From the NCBI GenBank assembly GCA_943735955.1, contig OX030957.1, forward strand, positions 4,783,801-4,847,800: a DNA stretch of 64,000 nucleotides, in the 5' to 3' direction. The notes below the pieces were generated by a model. That model saw only the letters and a list, made by a program, of their open reading frames with translations. It did not search any database and had not been told where the DNA came from. The position numbers and the translations under genes are program-made. The stretch is from Piscicola geometra. Lineage: Eukaryota > Annelida > Clitellata > Hirudinida > Piscicolidae. This document shows positions 10,732-19,500 of the stretch, in pieces. Positions within the stretch are counted from its first letter, which is position 1; each line of letters opens with the position of its first letter.

Positions 10732-13700
10732 CTATCATCATCAGGAGTCAGTATTTAAGAAGGTGGTACAACACACGATGATCAGAGACAAGCTGCATGG
10801 ACCAGTCATCAACGTTAACCGCATCCAGGTACTGATGATTATGATGATGATGTTGATGATAATGATAGTGGTGATGATGAGGATGATAATGTACCACCAT
10901 CTTTATAAAGGCCAAAAAGTCCAAGTCGAAAGGAGAAAAGGGTGGGAAGATGACAGGCGTCGAAAAAACCGTGTTCTGGCAGATATGCGAGAAGATGATG
11001 GTGGCTGAGCATCAGGAATACCTGCTGATGCCCCATCGCGTGTGGAAAGTCAAGTTCATCGGTAAGGGGCGCTTGTCGCTCGGTCGATGTCGGTCGGTGT
11101 TGGTCGATGTCGATGCCTTGTGTGGGTGTGTGTCTTATGAATGGTTTTTCGTTAAGTCATGAGGCTTTTTTAATGTTTTTGAAGCATCTTTCTTATTATT
11201 AGTATAATTTAATTTCTTTGTTTAATTTTGTTTTTTGTTTCATTAATATTAATTTAATTTCAGTTTAAATAATTTATTTTTAATCTGTGACCAGGTGAAA
11301 GCGTTGACGACTGCGGCGGTGGCTACAGCGAATCGGTGGCTGAGATGTGCGATGAGTTGCAGAACGGCAGCCTTCCGCTCCTCATCCTCTCACCCAACGG
11401 TCGAGCCGATGATGGCGTGAACAGGGACTGTTTCACGATCAACGCCGACCTCGAAGCCAACCCGCTCAACGACAAAATGCTCGTATTCCTCGGTTAGTTC
11501 TCGCTCGTGACGAAACATGTCTCAGATCATTGCTTATTTTATTTGAAACTAACTTTTTGAAGTATAATTATAGAATATTTTTAGACTTGTATCTATTGGT
11601 TTACCAAAACTTTTTAATTCGGAGAAAAAAATTTAATGAAGTCAATTAAAATAAATAGCTTTAAAAAGTCAAAATAAAATATATAAAAAAGATTTATAAA
11701 CTAAATAAATACAATTGTACAAATGTATTTCGTTCGATCGAGCCTTCGATGCACCACTGCACCACCACAGGCGTTCTGATGGGCATCGCGATCAGGACTG
11801 GATCCCCGCTGAACCTCGCCTTGTCGGAGGCGATGTGGAAGGCTCTCACGTCAGCGCCACTCTGCCCCTCCGACCTCGCTGAGGTTGACAGGCACTTCAT
11901 TCCGAGTGAGCGGGCTGTTGTCTTTTTTGTGTGGTGGTTGTCTCGGTGGTTGTCTCGGTGGTTGTCTTAGTGGTTTGGTTGGTGGTTGTCTTGGTGGTTG
12001 TCTTGGTGGTTGTCTCGCTGGTTGTATCGGTGGTTTTCTCGGTGGTTGTCTTGGTGGTTGTCTTGGTGATTGTCTTGATGGTTGTCTTGGTGGTTGTCTT
12101 GGTGGTTGTCTCGGTGGTTGTCTTGGTGGTTGTCTTGGTGGTTGTCTTGATGGTTGTCTTGGTGGTTGTCTTGGTGGTTGTCTTTGTGGTTGTCTTGGTG
12201 GTTGTCTTGGTGGTTGTCTCGGTGGTTGTCTCGGTGGTTGTCTTGGTGGTTGTCTTGGTGGTTGTCTTGGTGGTTGTCTTGGTGGTTGTCTTTGTGGTTG
12301 TCTTGGTGGTTGTCTCGGTGGTTGTCTCGGTGGTTGTCTTGGTGGTTGTCTTGGTGGTTGTCTTTGTGGTTGTCTTGGTGGTTGTCTTGGTGGTTTTCTT
12401 GGTGGTTGTCTTGGTGGTTTTCTTGGTGGTTGTCTTGGTGGTTGTCTCGGTGGTTGTCTCGGTGGTTGTCTTGGTGGTTGTCTCGGTGGTTGTCTTGGTG
12501 GTTGTCTCGGTGGTTGTCTTGGTGGTTGTCTTGGTGGTTGTCTTGGTGGTTGTCTTGGTGGTTGTCTTGGTGGTTGTCTTGGTGGTTGTCTTGGTGGTTG
12601 TCTTGGTGGTTGTCTTGGTGGTTGTCTCGGTGGTTGTCTCGGTGGTTGTCTCGGTGGTTGTCTTGGTGGTTGTCTTGGTGGTTGTCTTGGTGGTTGTCTT
12701 GGTGGTTGTCTTTGTGGTTGTCTTGGTGGTTGTCTCGGTGGTTGTCTTGGTGGTTGTCTTGGTGGTTGTCTTTGTGGTTGTCTTGGTGGTTGTCTTGGTG
12801 GTTTTCTTGGTGGTTGTCTTGGTGGTTTTCTTGGTGGTTGTCTTGGTGGTTGTCTCGGTGGTTGTCTCGGTGGTTGTCTTGGTGGTTGTCTTGGTGGTTG
12901 TCTCGGTGGTTGTCTTGGTGGTTGTCTTGGTGGTTGTCTTGATGGTTGTCTTGGTGGTTGTCTTGGTGGTTGTCTTTGTGGTTGTCTTGGTGGTTGTCTT
13001 GGTGGTTGTCTCGGTGGTTGTCTCGGTGGTTGTCTTGGTGGTTGTCTTGGTGGTTGTCTTGGTGGTTGTCTTTGTGGTTGTCTTGGTGGTTGTCTCGGTG
13101 GTTGTCTCGGTGGTTGTCTTGGTGGTTGTCTTGGTGGTTGTCTTTGTGGTTGTCTTGGTGGTTGTCTTGGTGGTTTTCTTGGTGGTTGTCTTGGTGGTTT
13201 TCTTGGTGGTTGTCTTGGTGGTTGTCTCGGTGGTTGTCTCGGTGGTTGTCTTGGTGGTTGTCTCGGTGGTTGTCTTGGTGGTTGTCTCGGTGGTTGTCTT
13301 GGTGGTTGTCTTGGTGGTTGTCTTGGTGGTTGTCTTGGTGGTTGTCTTGGTGGTTGTCTTGGTGGTTGTCTTGGTGGTTGTCTTGGTGGTTGTCTTGGTG
13401 GTTTTCTTGGTGGTTTTCTTGGTGGCTTGGTGGGGATGGAGTAGGTTTACTGTGGAAAAACGCTTGATTTTTGTATTTTTTGCTGAGTTTTTGAGTATTT
13501 TAATGATTGAATCAATGATAATAATAATAATAATAATGATAATAATAATTTAATTAATACTTTTTAAAACTATAAAACTTTTGTCCCCAGGTCTCATGCA
13601 CATCAAGCACATGGACAAGAATCTCTTGAAGGTCATCGACATGCCCTTCTCGACCAATGGCACGTCAGGAAAAGAGGTCAAGTTGTCTCAGAAGTATGTC

Positions 13701-15442
13701 AAGGTCACTCCGGCCAATAGAGACGAGTATATAAGGCTGGCTCTTGATTACAGGTGGGTGGATCGGGGATGGTTGAAGTATGAGTGGTTTCCTTCTATCT
13801 TCCGAGAAACAGACATATCTGCTTGGGATTTGTTTTTAAATAGTATTGTATTCTCCACTGCCACCACCATCATCATCACAACTATCATCACCACCACGAC
13901 GACCATCATCACTACCAAACTACCACCTCAACCACGTCTATCACCACGACCACCACCAATACCATCATCATCACCATCATCACCATCATCATCACCATCA
14001 TCATCACCACCATCATCATGACCACCATCACGACGACCACAGACTACACGAGTTTGACAGACACATAAAGCTCTTGCGACAGGGACTTTCTAGGGTCGTC
14101 CCGGTTCCCTTTCTGCCCCTCTTCACGCCATCCGAGCTAGAGACCATGGTTCGAATCTTGGCGTGTTTGACAGCAAACAACAATGCTTGTGATGTTTTTT
14201 TTGTGTGTGTGACGTTTTTTATTTCTGTGTGGTCTTTTTGTGCGTGTGGATGTTGTTTTATTCATTTATCTATTTATCAATTTGCACGTTCATTCATCCA
14301 TCCATCCATCCATTCATTTATCAATCCATTCATTCATCCATTTATTCACCCATTCATCCACCCATCCATCCGTTCATCCATCCATCCATCTACCCATCCC
14401 TCCATCCATCAATACAATTCCCACCCTCCACAATCCGACCATCCAGGTGTGTGGCAGTCCAGACATTCCATTGGACCTCCTCAAAGCGATGGCGGTCTAC
14501 AAGGGCATTGAGGCCTCCTCCATGCTCATGACGTGGTTCTGGCAGGTCGGCTTCGAATGACAATGTTTTAAGAATTTAATTTATTTAGCGTTCAATTCGT
14601 TATTTATTAATTATTTATTTCTCAAGGCATTTAATTATTTATTTCGTTATGTTTTTATTGAAATATTTATTTCTTTATGAATTTATTTATTTATTTCATT
14701 TTTCAATTTCTTATTCAATTAAATTATTAATCATTCTTTCATCTCTTTCAAACTCCCAACGATCAATCTCGCCGTTCCCGAAGGTGATGGAGGAGTTCAC
14801 GAACGACGAAAGGTCCTTGTTTCTGAGGTTCGTCTGGGGCAGGACCAGGCTGCCAAGAACCATGGCCGACTTCAGGGATAGGGACTTTGTGATCCAGGTG
14901 AGTGAGTGGGTGGGTGGGTGGGTAGGTGAGTGGGTAAGTGGGTGGGTGAGTGGGTGGGTGGGTGGGTGGGTGGGTGAATAGGTGGATGGGTGAGTGGGTG
15001 GATGGGTGAGTGGGTATGTGGTGGGTGAGTGGGTGGGTGGGTGGATGGGTGGGTGATTGGGTGATTGGGTGGGTGGGTGAGTGAGTGAGTGGGTGGGTGA
15101 ATGGGTGAGTGGGTGGGTGGGTGGGTGGGTCGATGGTGTATGGGAGAAGGTTCTAATTGATTTGGTTGGTGGTGGGTGGGTGGCTTGAGTTTTTTTAATG
15201 AATTTTTTATTTTGGAAATTTTAATTTTATTGAATTACAATTTTAAATGTTCAAAAAGTTAGAAGAAAGTTACAAATAAATCTTCATAATAAATCTTGGC
15301 GCAATATTGAATGAAAATAAATAAATAATGTTTAATGTGGCACTGCAACGCTCAGATAATCGAGCGGTATGACCCGCCTGACGACTACCTGCCAGAGAGT
15401 CACACTTGCTTCTTCCTACTCAAGATGCCTCGGTCAGTCTAC

Positions 15443-15495
<53 letters not shown>

Positions 15496-16200
15496 AGTCT
15501 GTCAGTCTACTTGTCTGTTTGTCTACCTGTCTGTCTGTCAGTCTACCTGTTTGTTTGTCTGTCTACCTGTCTGTCTGTCTTTCTACCTGTCTGTCACCCT
15601 CATGGGACTTTAATTGTGATGTTTGTGTTTTCGTTGTTTGCCGGTGTGAATCCCGTTTGGGTTGGTCGTGTGTGTGTGTGCCGTGTATAAAGAATACTCA
15701 TTGTTCTATTGAATTTTGTTATTTGTGTTTTATGTGGTTATTGGGTTTTGCTCACTCACACATATATACCTTCACATTTACATACATATACATTCACACA
15801 CTCATACACACACACACACACACACACATACACACACACACGTACACACACACACAGATACACTAACAAAGACTCCTTGCGAGACAAACTCAAGTACGCC
15901 ATTTACTTCTGTAAGTCGATCGACACTGACGACTACGCAAGAGTCGCTCTGGCCTCACCACACGGCGACAGCGACTCGAGCGCCGATGAAGTTTCAGTGC
16001 CAGTGACACTTCCCACCACTGCAAGCCACCAAGCAGCCACTTCGAACCACCTCTCAACTACCGCAGCAGCGACCACCACAGCCACCGCTGCTGTGACGAC
16101 CGGTAGTGGTCAAGACTGGAGTGCCAGTGATTTGAATCTTGATTCGCTCCTGCCCACTTTTGAAATCATCGAACGACTATTTTACGGACCGGGTGTCTGA
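66..16200 (+). CDS. HERC2: HERC2-type HECT E3 ubiquitin ligase, 3' portion (31 exons, 5' partial)
   Basis: HERC2 proteins are giant E3 ligases that combine several RCC1-like seven-bladed domains (RLDs) with a C-terminal HECT domain. In vertebrates they act in DNA-damage signalling and centrosome control. Joining 31 exons (coordinates in the block entries) gives one uninterrupted frame of about 2,108 residues ending in TGA at 16198-16200. Every junction is GT-AG and in phase. Order matches HERC2: end of one RLD, conserved linker, complete RLD, HECT. The collinear stretch of the vertebrate protein is shorter, and the excess is low-complexity linker sequence. The first exon begins by completing a Trp codon at 66, so the gene continues to the left of the window. 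Least certain boundaries are the donors at 850 (beside a GAT repeat) and 2494 (inside a G-run). Family assignment is from the whole-length resemblance and is very secure. Confidence 0.94.
893..1278 (+). repeat. Compound GAT/GTAT microsatellite in HERC2 intron
   Basis: About 380 bases of (GAT)n interrupted by GTAT units, directly downstream of the exon ending at 849. It generates long Met, Asp or His/Ser/Ile homopolymer frames on both strands. These are artefacts of the repeat and not genes. Confidence 0.95.
1441..3027 (+). other. HERC2: HERC2 exons: low-complexity linker with conserved helices
   Basis: Exons 1441-1672, 1878-2493 and 2674-3027. Conserved islands are [28 protein letters not shown] at the end of the first exon and [16 protein letters not shown] at the end of the third. 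Both match the HERC2 linker between RLD2 and RLD3. Between them the middle exon encodes a poly-Ser run (about 1978-2025), then Asp/Glu-rich acidic sequence (about 2060-2190). The third exon opens with a Ser/Pro/Thr-rich stretch (about 2700-2860). The donor at 2494 is chosen because it keeps phase 0 into 2674. Other GT dinucleotides nearby could be used instead. Confidence 0.75.
3515..3595 (+). repeat. CAT-repeat polypyrimidine tract and 3' splice site
   Basis: (CAT)n with CGTCAT and AAACAT interruptions ends in ATCATCATCAG, and the exon of HERC2 starts at 3596. The repeat occupies the place where a pyrimidine tract would normally be. Confidence 0.85.
4640..4799 (+). repeat. CA-rich microsatellite ending at a 3' splice site
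   Basis: (CA)n and CACAAA variants run to about 4793, followed by CGTTCAG and the HERC2 exon at 4800. Frames across it on either strand are repeat artefacts. Confidence 0.9.
7092..7230 (+). mobile_element. SINE tail fragment in HERC2 intron
   Basis: The stretch GGCCTTGAAGCTCGTTCGGG followed by TTTACGCCACGTATATAAT and a CGTCGTTGTATT tail closely parallels the 3' end of the tRNA-like copy at 60118-60290 (GGCCTGGAAGCCCGTTCGGG, then TTATACGCCACTATAATAAT). The upstream GCATGCAGCGGCTTGG also resembles CATGCAGCCTAAGTGG there. The tRNA-like head is not clear in this copy. Confidence 0.6.
8240..8336 (+). repeat. CA microsatellite before a 3' splice site
   Basis: A pure (CA)n core at about 8256-8302 continues as CA-rich sequence to the TTCACAG acceptor. 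The HERC2 exon resumes at 8337 with the Gly-Lys-Gly-Asp-Tyr blade motif. Confidence 0.92.
8425..8610 (+). repeat. GAT/GGA microsatellite after a HERC2 donor
   Basis: The intron beginning GTGACG at 8425 passes at once into (GATGAT)n, GGA/GAA-rich and GGT-rich repeats. The reverse strand is correspondingly Ser/His/Pro-codon rich. No gene is supported here. Confidence 0.85.
9082..9152 (+). repeat. ATT/CAT repeat forming an acceptor
   Basis: (ATT)n changes to (CAT)n, ends in CATCATCATCAG, and the HERC2 exon starts at 9153. This is a second case of a CAT repeat supplying the AG. Confidence 0.88.
10059..10828 (+). other. HERC2: HERC2 exons: RLD3-HECT linker with Asn/Tyr-rich insert
   Basis: Exons 10059-10634 and 10745-10828. 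The first begins with conserved [24 protein letters not shown]. It then turns into about 130 residues dominated by Asn with Tyr, Gln, His and Thr (about 10150-10560), and resumes conserved-looking sequence at RDLIVFSAK. The second encodes [24 protein letters not shown], which matches the segment before the HECT domain. Phase 0 at both ends makes the insert fully translatable. The intron between them (10635-10744) consists almost entirely of ATC repeats. Confidence 0.85.
10641..10744 (+). repeat. ATC-repeat intron
   Basis: Apart from the donor GTACTT, nearly the whole 110-base intron 10635-10744 is (ATC)n with a short GTCGTCACTATTATTGTC interruption, ending ATCATCATCAG. This is the third repeat-derived acceptor in the gene. 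Confidence 0.9.
11931..13432 (+). repeat. 12-bp satellite (GGTTGTCTTGGT)n with higher-order structure
   Basis: About 125 tandem copies of a 12-base unit fill the HERC2 intron 11906-13590. Units vary at a few positions (TCTTGG or TCTCGG, TCTTTGTGG, TTTTCTTGG). The variant pattern is itself repeated: the block starting TCTTTGTGG and containing two TTTTCTTGG units occurs near 12361, 12769 and 13141, about 34 and 31 units apart. Because 12 is a multiple of three, all three forward frames are open for hundreds of codons (Gly-Cys-Leu-Gly, Val-rich, Trp-Leu-Ser). There is no start context, codon signature or splice logic supporting translation. Confidence 0.95.
13857..14040 (+). repeat. CAC/CAT-rich tract before acceptor
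   Basis: Imperfect CACCAT and CATCAC repeats lead to GACCACAG at 14042. The HERC2 exon encoding [11 protein letters not shown] starts at 14043. Confidence 0.8.
14283..14415 (+). repeat. CATC tetranucleotide repeat
   Basis: (CATC)n and CATT variants lie in the HERC2 intron 14149-14446. Predicted Ser/Ile/His/Pro frames are repeat artefacts. Confidence 0.9.
14898..15135 (+). repeat. GTGG/GTGA tetranucleotide repeat starting at the donor
   Basis: The HERC2 intron begins GTGAGTGAGTGGGTGGGTGG, so the 5' splice site is the first unit of the repeat and dozens of GTGAGT-like decoys follow. It is G-rich on the transcribed RNA. Confidence 0.92.
15407..15409 (+). other. HERC2: HECT catalytic cysteine codon
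   Basis: TGC within the context [13 protein letters not shown] in exon 15356-15432. In HECT ligases the Cys of this T-C-F motif accepts ubiquitin from the E2 as a thioester. Its presence in a perfect context argues that the ligase is active. Confidence 0.92.
15433..15598 (+). repeat. GTCT tetranucleotide repeat starting at the donor
   Basis: The intron after the catalytic-cysteine exon begins GTCAGTC and runs directly into (GTCT)n with GTCA and ACCT variants. Confidence 0.92.
15795..15857 (+). repeat. CA microsatellite forming the last HERC2 acceptor
   Basis: (CA)n with ACAT and ACGT interruptions ends CACACACAG at 15857. The last HERC2 exon starts at 15858. Confidence 0.9.
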
Positions 16201-16403
16201 GTTTAGTTCGTTACATCTCACGCTTCTTCTCGTCCTCCTGATCATTATATACATAATGGAAATCCAAACTTTAGATGCTTTCTTCCCCGCTTTAGTCATG
16301 TAATTTTGTGCAAGATTTGTCGATAAATTCGAATAGAAATATTTAGATTGATTTACTTGGTGTTCTCAATAATTCTAGTTAATATTGTGATTTTGATGGT
16401 TTT

Positions 16404-16409
16404 AATAAA
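16404..16409 (+). terminator. Candidate HERC2 polyadenylation signal
   Basis: AATAAA about 200 bases after the stop codon, the first canonical hexamer downstream. The real cleavage site cannot be seen from sequence alone. Confidence 0.5.
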
Positions 16410-16531
16410 AATAACTAACGTTTAATGAGTTATTAAATAATATTTTTTAGAGCCTGAATTCTAACTTGTTCAATAACTAGAGAAGCAGAGATTCAACACA
16501 GAAAAGCCTTTCTTTCCACGTCACTAGAACA

Positions 16532-16558
16532 TTCCAATGTAACAATGTTACATTGGAA
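16532..16558. repeat. Perfect 12-bp inverted repeat with 3-base loop
   Basis: TTCCAATGTAAC, AAT, GTTACATTGGAA. It lies about 330 bases past the HERC2 stop, probably at or just beyond the transcript end. Confidence 0.85.
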
Positions 16559-19500
16559 AGATAAAAACTGAACCCAAGATTCGTGTTACACCACCGCAGT
16601 AGCCATTGGATGCTGAGTCGTGTCATGATGCTTTGAAGACTGAAACTTTAGAGTACCTAGGAGCGCTTTAACTCGATTAAATGCGTGTTAGAGCACAGTC
16701 CGAACTTTGGGTTGTGTATTTTTGGAAATTGGAACCAATTGAATGTTGTTTTCCATTTCCAGTTAGCGGCTATGAAAACATTTTTACAATTTATATACTA
16801 AAACTAATAAAAATTATTAATTAATAAGATTTTTCACCGCTTTTTGAATTTAAAAATTCATTATTTCTTATAATTATCTTTCAATAAACGCTCCACTATA
16901 ATATAATATTCGTACAAAAAGATACAATTTTTAGAATTCCAAACTAAAAATATGTCATAATTGAGAATAATGAGCGAGCCAGTGAATAAAATTAATTTTA
17001 AAGTTCTTTAAACATCTCAAAAACACATAAACCACTAGCTGGAGAAATAGAAACTACGCCATTGGTATTTAAGTCGAGTTAAAAGGCAATACTTGCAGCC
17101 TTACAAACTTTTTTTTAAGCCCGAAGAGTTATTTCAAAATGGGTTTGATGGATGGTTGTTATGAGAAGCGGAGGCTGTTTCGACTGCGATTGTTGCTTCG
17201 GCTTATAAATCTCTCCAACCTTGCATACCTCAGAACGAACAATTCTGAACGAAACATCAAATACTAATTAAAAACTGCCTTGAAACGTAAGATTAATTGT
17301 AAAACCATTTTTAAAACTCGTTTCGAATAGTTTTTTTTTCGTACAGACTTAATCTACTATTTCTATATTTTTTAAATCTATAACTTATATATTTTTACAT
17401 ATAAAATTTATTTTTTTGTTTGTTTTAAAATTTATATATATTTTACGTCTAGAATTTCTATATTTTTTACCTCCGCAATTTCTATATTTTCATGTCTACA
17501 ATTCTATAATTTTTAACACTTACTTAATTATAGCCTATGAATTATACGTGGATGCCATAATGGTGGTAGTTTATTTGATGGAGAAATTTGGTCTGAGAAA
17601 CAAAAATACAAGCAAACACCTGTTAAGTTTGAAAAAGTTGAAATTTTGGAATACCTAAATAAAGGTCTCATTCGTGAATGTCAAAAACTCATTTTTAAAA
17701 ATCAGTCAAAAATGTTCAAAACCTAATTTTTTTTTGCAATTTATTCACACTGATTAAAAAACTTCTTTACAAAAAAATGTATTTCATTCCAAAAGCCTCT
17801 TTTTAAATAATAAACACAACACAGCAACTACAGAAGTTGATGTATAGCTTGAAAACTTTTGTTTATATGCTGCAAAAACTTTGGAAGCATCAATCTCCAT
17901 CAATATAAATCATATCTCATGGTCTTTTCACCTTCAACAACCTCTAAAAATGGCTGCAATTAAGTGGCTGAGTTAATATCTTTTTTTAAATAATTCCAAC
18001 ACTCGGGTCTGAATGCTTTATTCGAAGTAGCAAAATTACAAAACGTTTGAGAGAATATAAAAATGATTAGAAGTTGAAAAGTCTCGGATGACTTGTTAAA
18101 GTAGGAGCTCCTTATGCGTACTGTAATGTGCCGAACAAGTGAAACTACATTACATTACTTAACTGATTCAAGAGAATGTTTTTACAATGTTCTTGACTAA
18201 CCACTACGAATGAAAAACAGATTGCGTGATCGACATTTTTAAATATTTTTGATGTTTCTATGTAATTTAACATCTAAAGGCATCATCCACTACCTCGAAG
18301 AACCATCATATTCGTTGAAACTTCTAAACGAGATTTACCGTAAAATTATCTAAATTTAAAAGATACACGTAGTGAAAAATAACATGTAATAAACTCTATA
18401 GCCTGTTATACAATCTTAGACGACGTTAAATGTGAGATTTGAAAGGTTCTAGGAGGCAGGTCAGTAAAACAAAATATGAGTTTCTTAACATTAATGAGAT
18501 GAATAAAACTTCAATTATTCATAAAATTACATTTTGTGTGTGCTGAAACCGCAGTAATTGATAGTAGAATAAAAGTGTAATTGTAGCATACATTAAAAAA
18601 GTATAAGCTACATTTACCATAAATGAATTCACTTTTGATTTTTGTTTTCTTTAACGGCTCGATCTTATCACATTCTATAAGACACTTTGATATCAAATGG
18701 TATGCGTTGACAATGACCATAGAGTGTCACTGATTTGAATTCCGAAGAAGTAAATCTCAATACGCTTGATCTATCTCACAGTACAACAATGATAATATTA
18801 ATAATACATTCATCAGAAGTTTTTAAAGAACGAACAGGATTAAGGGTGCTTGCATTGAACATATGAATCGATGAATTGATTGTGGTAGGATAAGGGGTAG
18901 TAACAGTGGATTTAAGGTTTATATAGTGTACGAAGCTTACATTTCTGAGTTACTCTTTTTATTTTATGCTTAAAGTACCTTTCAGAAGTTGAAAATGCAT
19001 GCAAGAAAGCACATCAGTTGATAGGAAAAGTCACAGCTCGATGCTGACACAAAAACATTCCGACTTTTATGGGATATTCGCGTGTGATGAGGTTTCTTTT
19101 AAGCTCATTTTTTCAAAGAAGTTTCATTGTATTGTACTCTAATGTTTTTTTTATTGAATTTCTGTTTGCCATTTGAAATGGATAAACTATTCGTCTTAAC
19201 ATGACACTGAATGGACCAAATTGAGGGCATTTTTCATGAATATTTAATTGTCTATAGCGAAATTAAATTTGAGCTTCTTAATAATTAAAATCGATTTAAG
19301 TTCAAAATATAATTTTTTCAAATGTTATACTATTTCTATTTTAATATTTCTTTTTCGAATATAAAAATTCTTTACATTCCCATCCATTTAATTCGCCCTT
19401 TAACCTCATGTAGATTTTTCGCTCTCGTCTATAAACGAGATATTACTCACAGTGTTTACAATTTATAATAATAAAATATTTAAAAAACTTACATAATACC

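Larger units (their letters stand above)
10911..16200 (+). other. HERC2: HERC2 exons: HECT catalytic domain and C-terminal tail
   Basis: Exons 10911-11061, 11295-11492, 11771-11905, 13591-13753, 14043-14148, 14447-14545, 14784-14897, 15356-15432 and 15858-16200. Landmarks: [93 protein letters not shown] and [14 protein letters not shown]. These are N-lobe and C-lobe HECT sequences in the right order. After [22 protein letters not shown] the tail becomes Thr/Ala/Ser-rich and ends LFYGPGV. The 11906-13590 intron carries the large 12-bp satellite. At its junction the residue after FIP is read as Ser (A+GT). Confidence 0.93.

Noticed and set aside
11885..13553. Open frames of 519, 540, 262 and 173 codons (Gly-Cys-Leu, Val-rich, Trp-Leu-Ser repeats)
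   Set aside because: They are automatic products of a 12-bp satellite that is open in every forward frame. They lie entirely inside a HERC2 intron whose flanking HECT exons join in phase across it.
15335..15866. Cys-Leu-Ser and Val-Cys repeat frames
   Set aside because: GTCT tetranucleotide repeat in an intron. Only 15356-15432 is coding.
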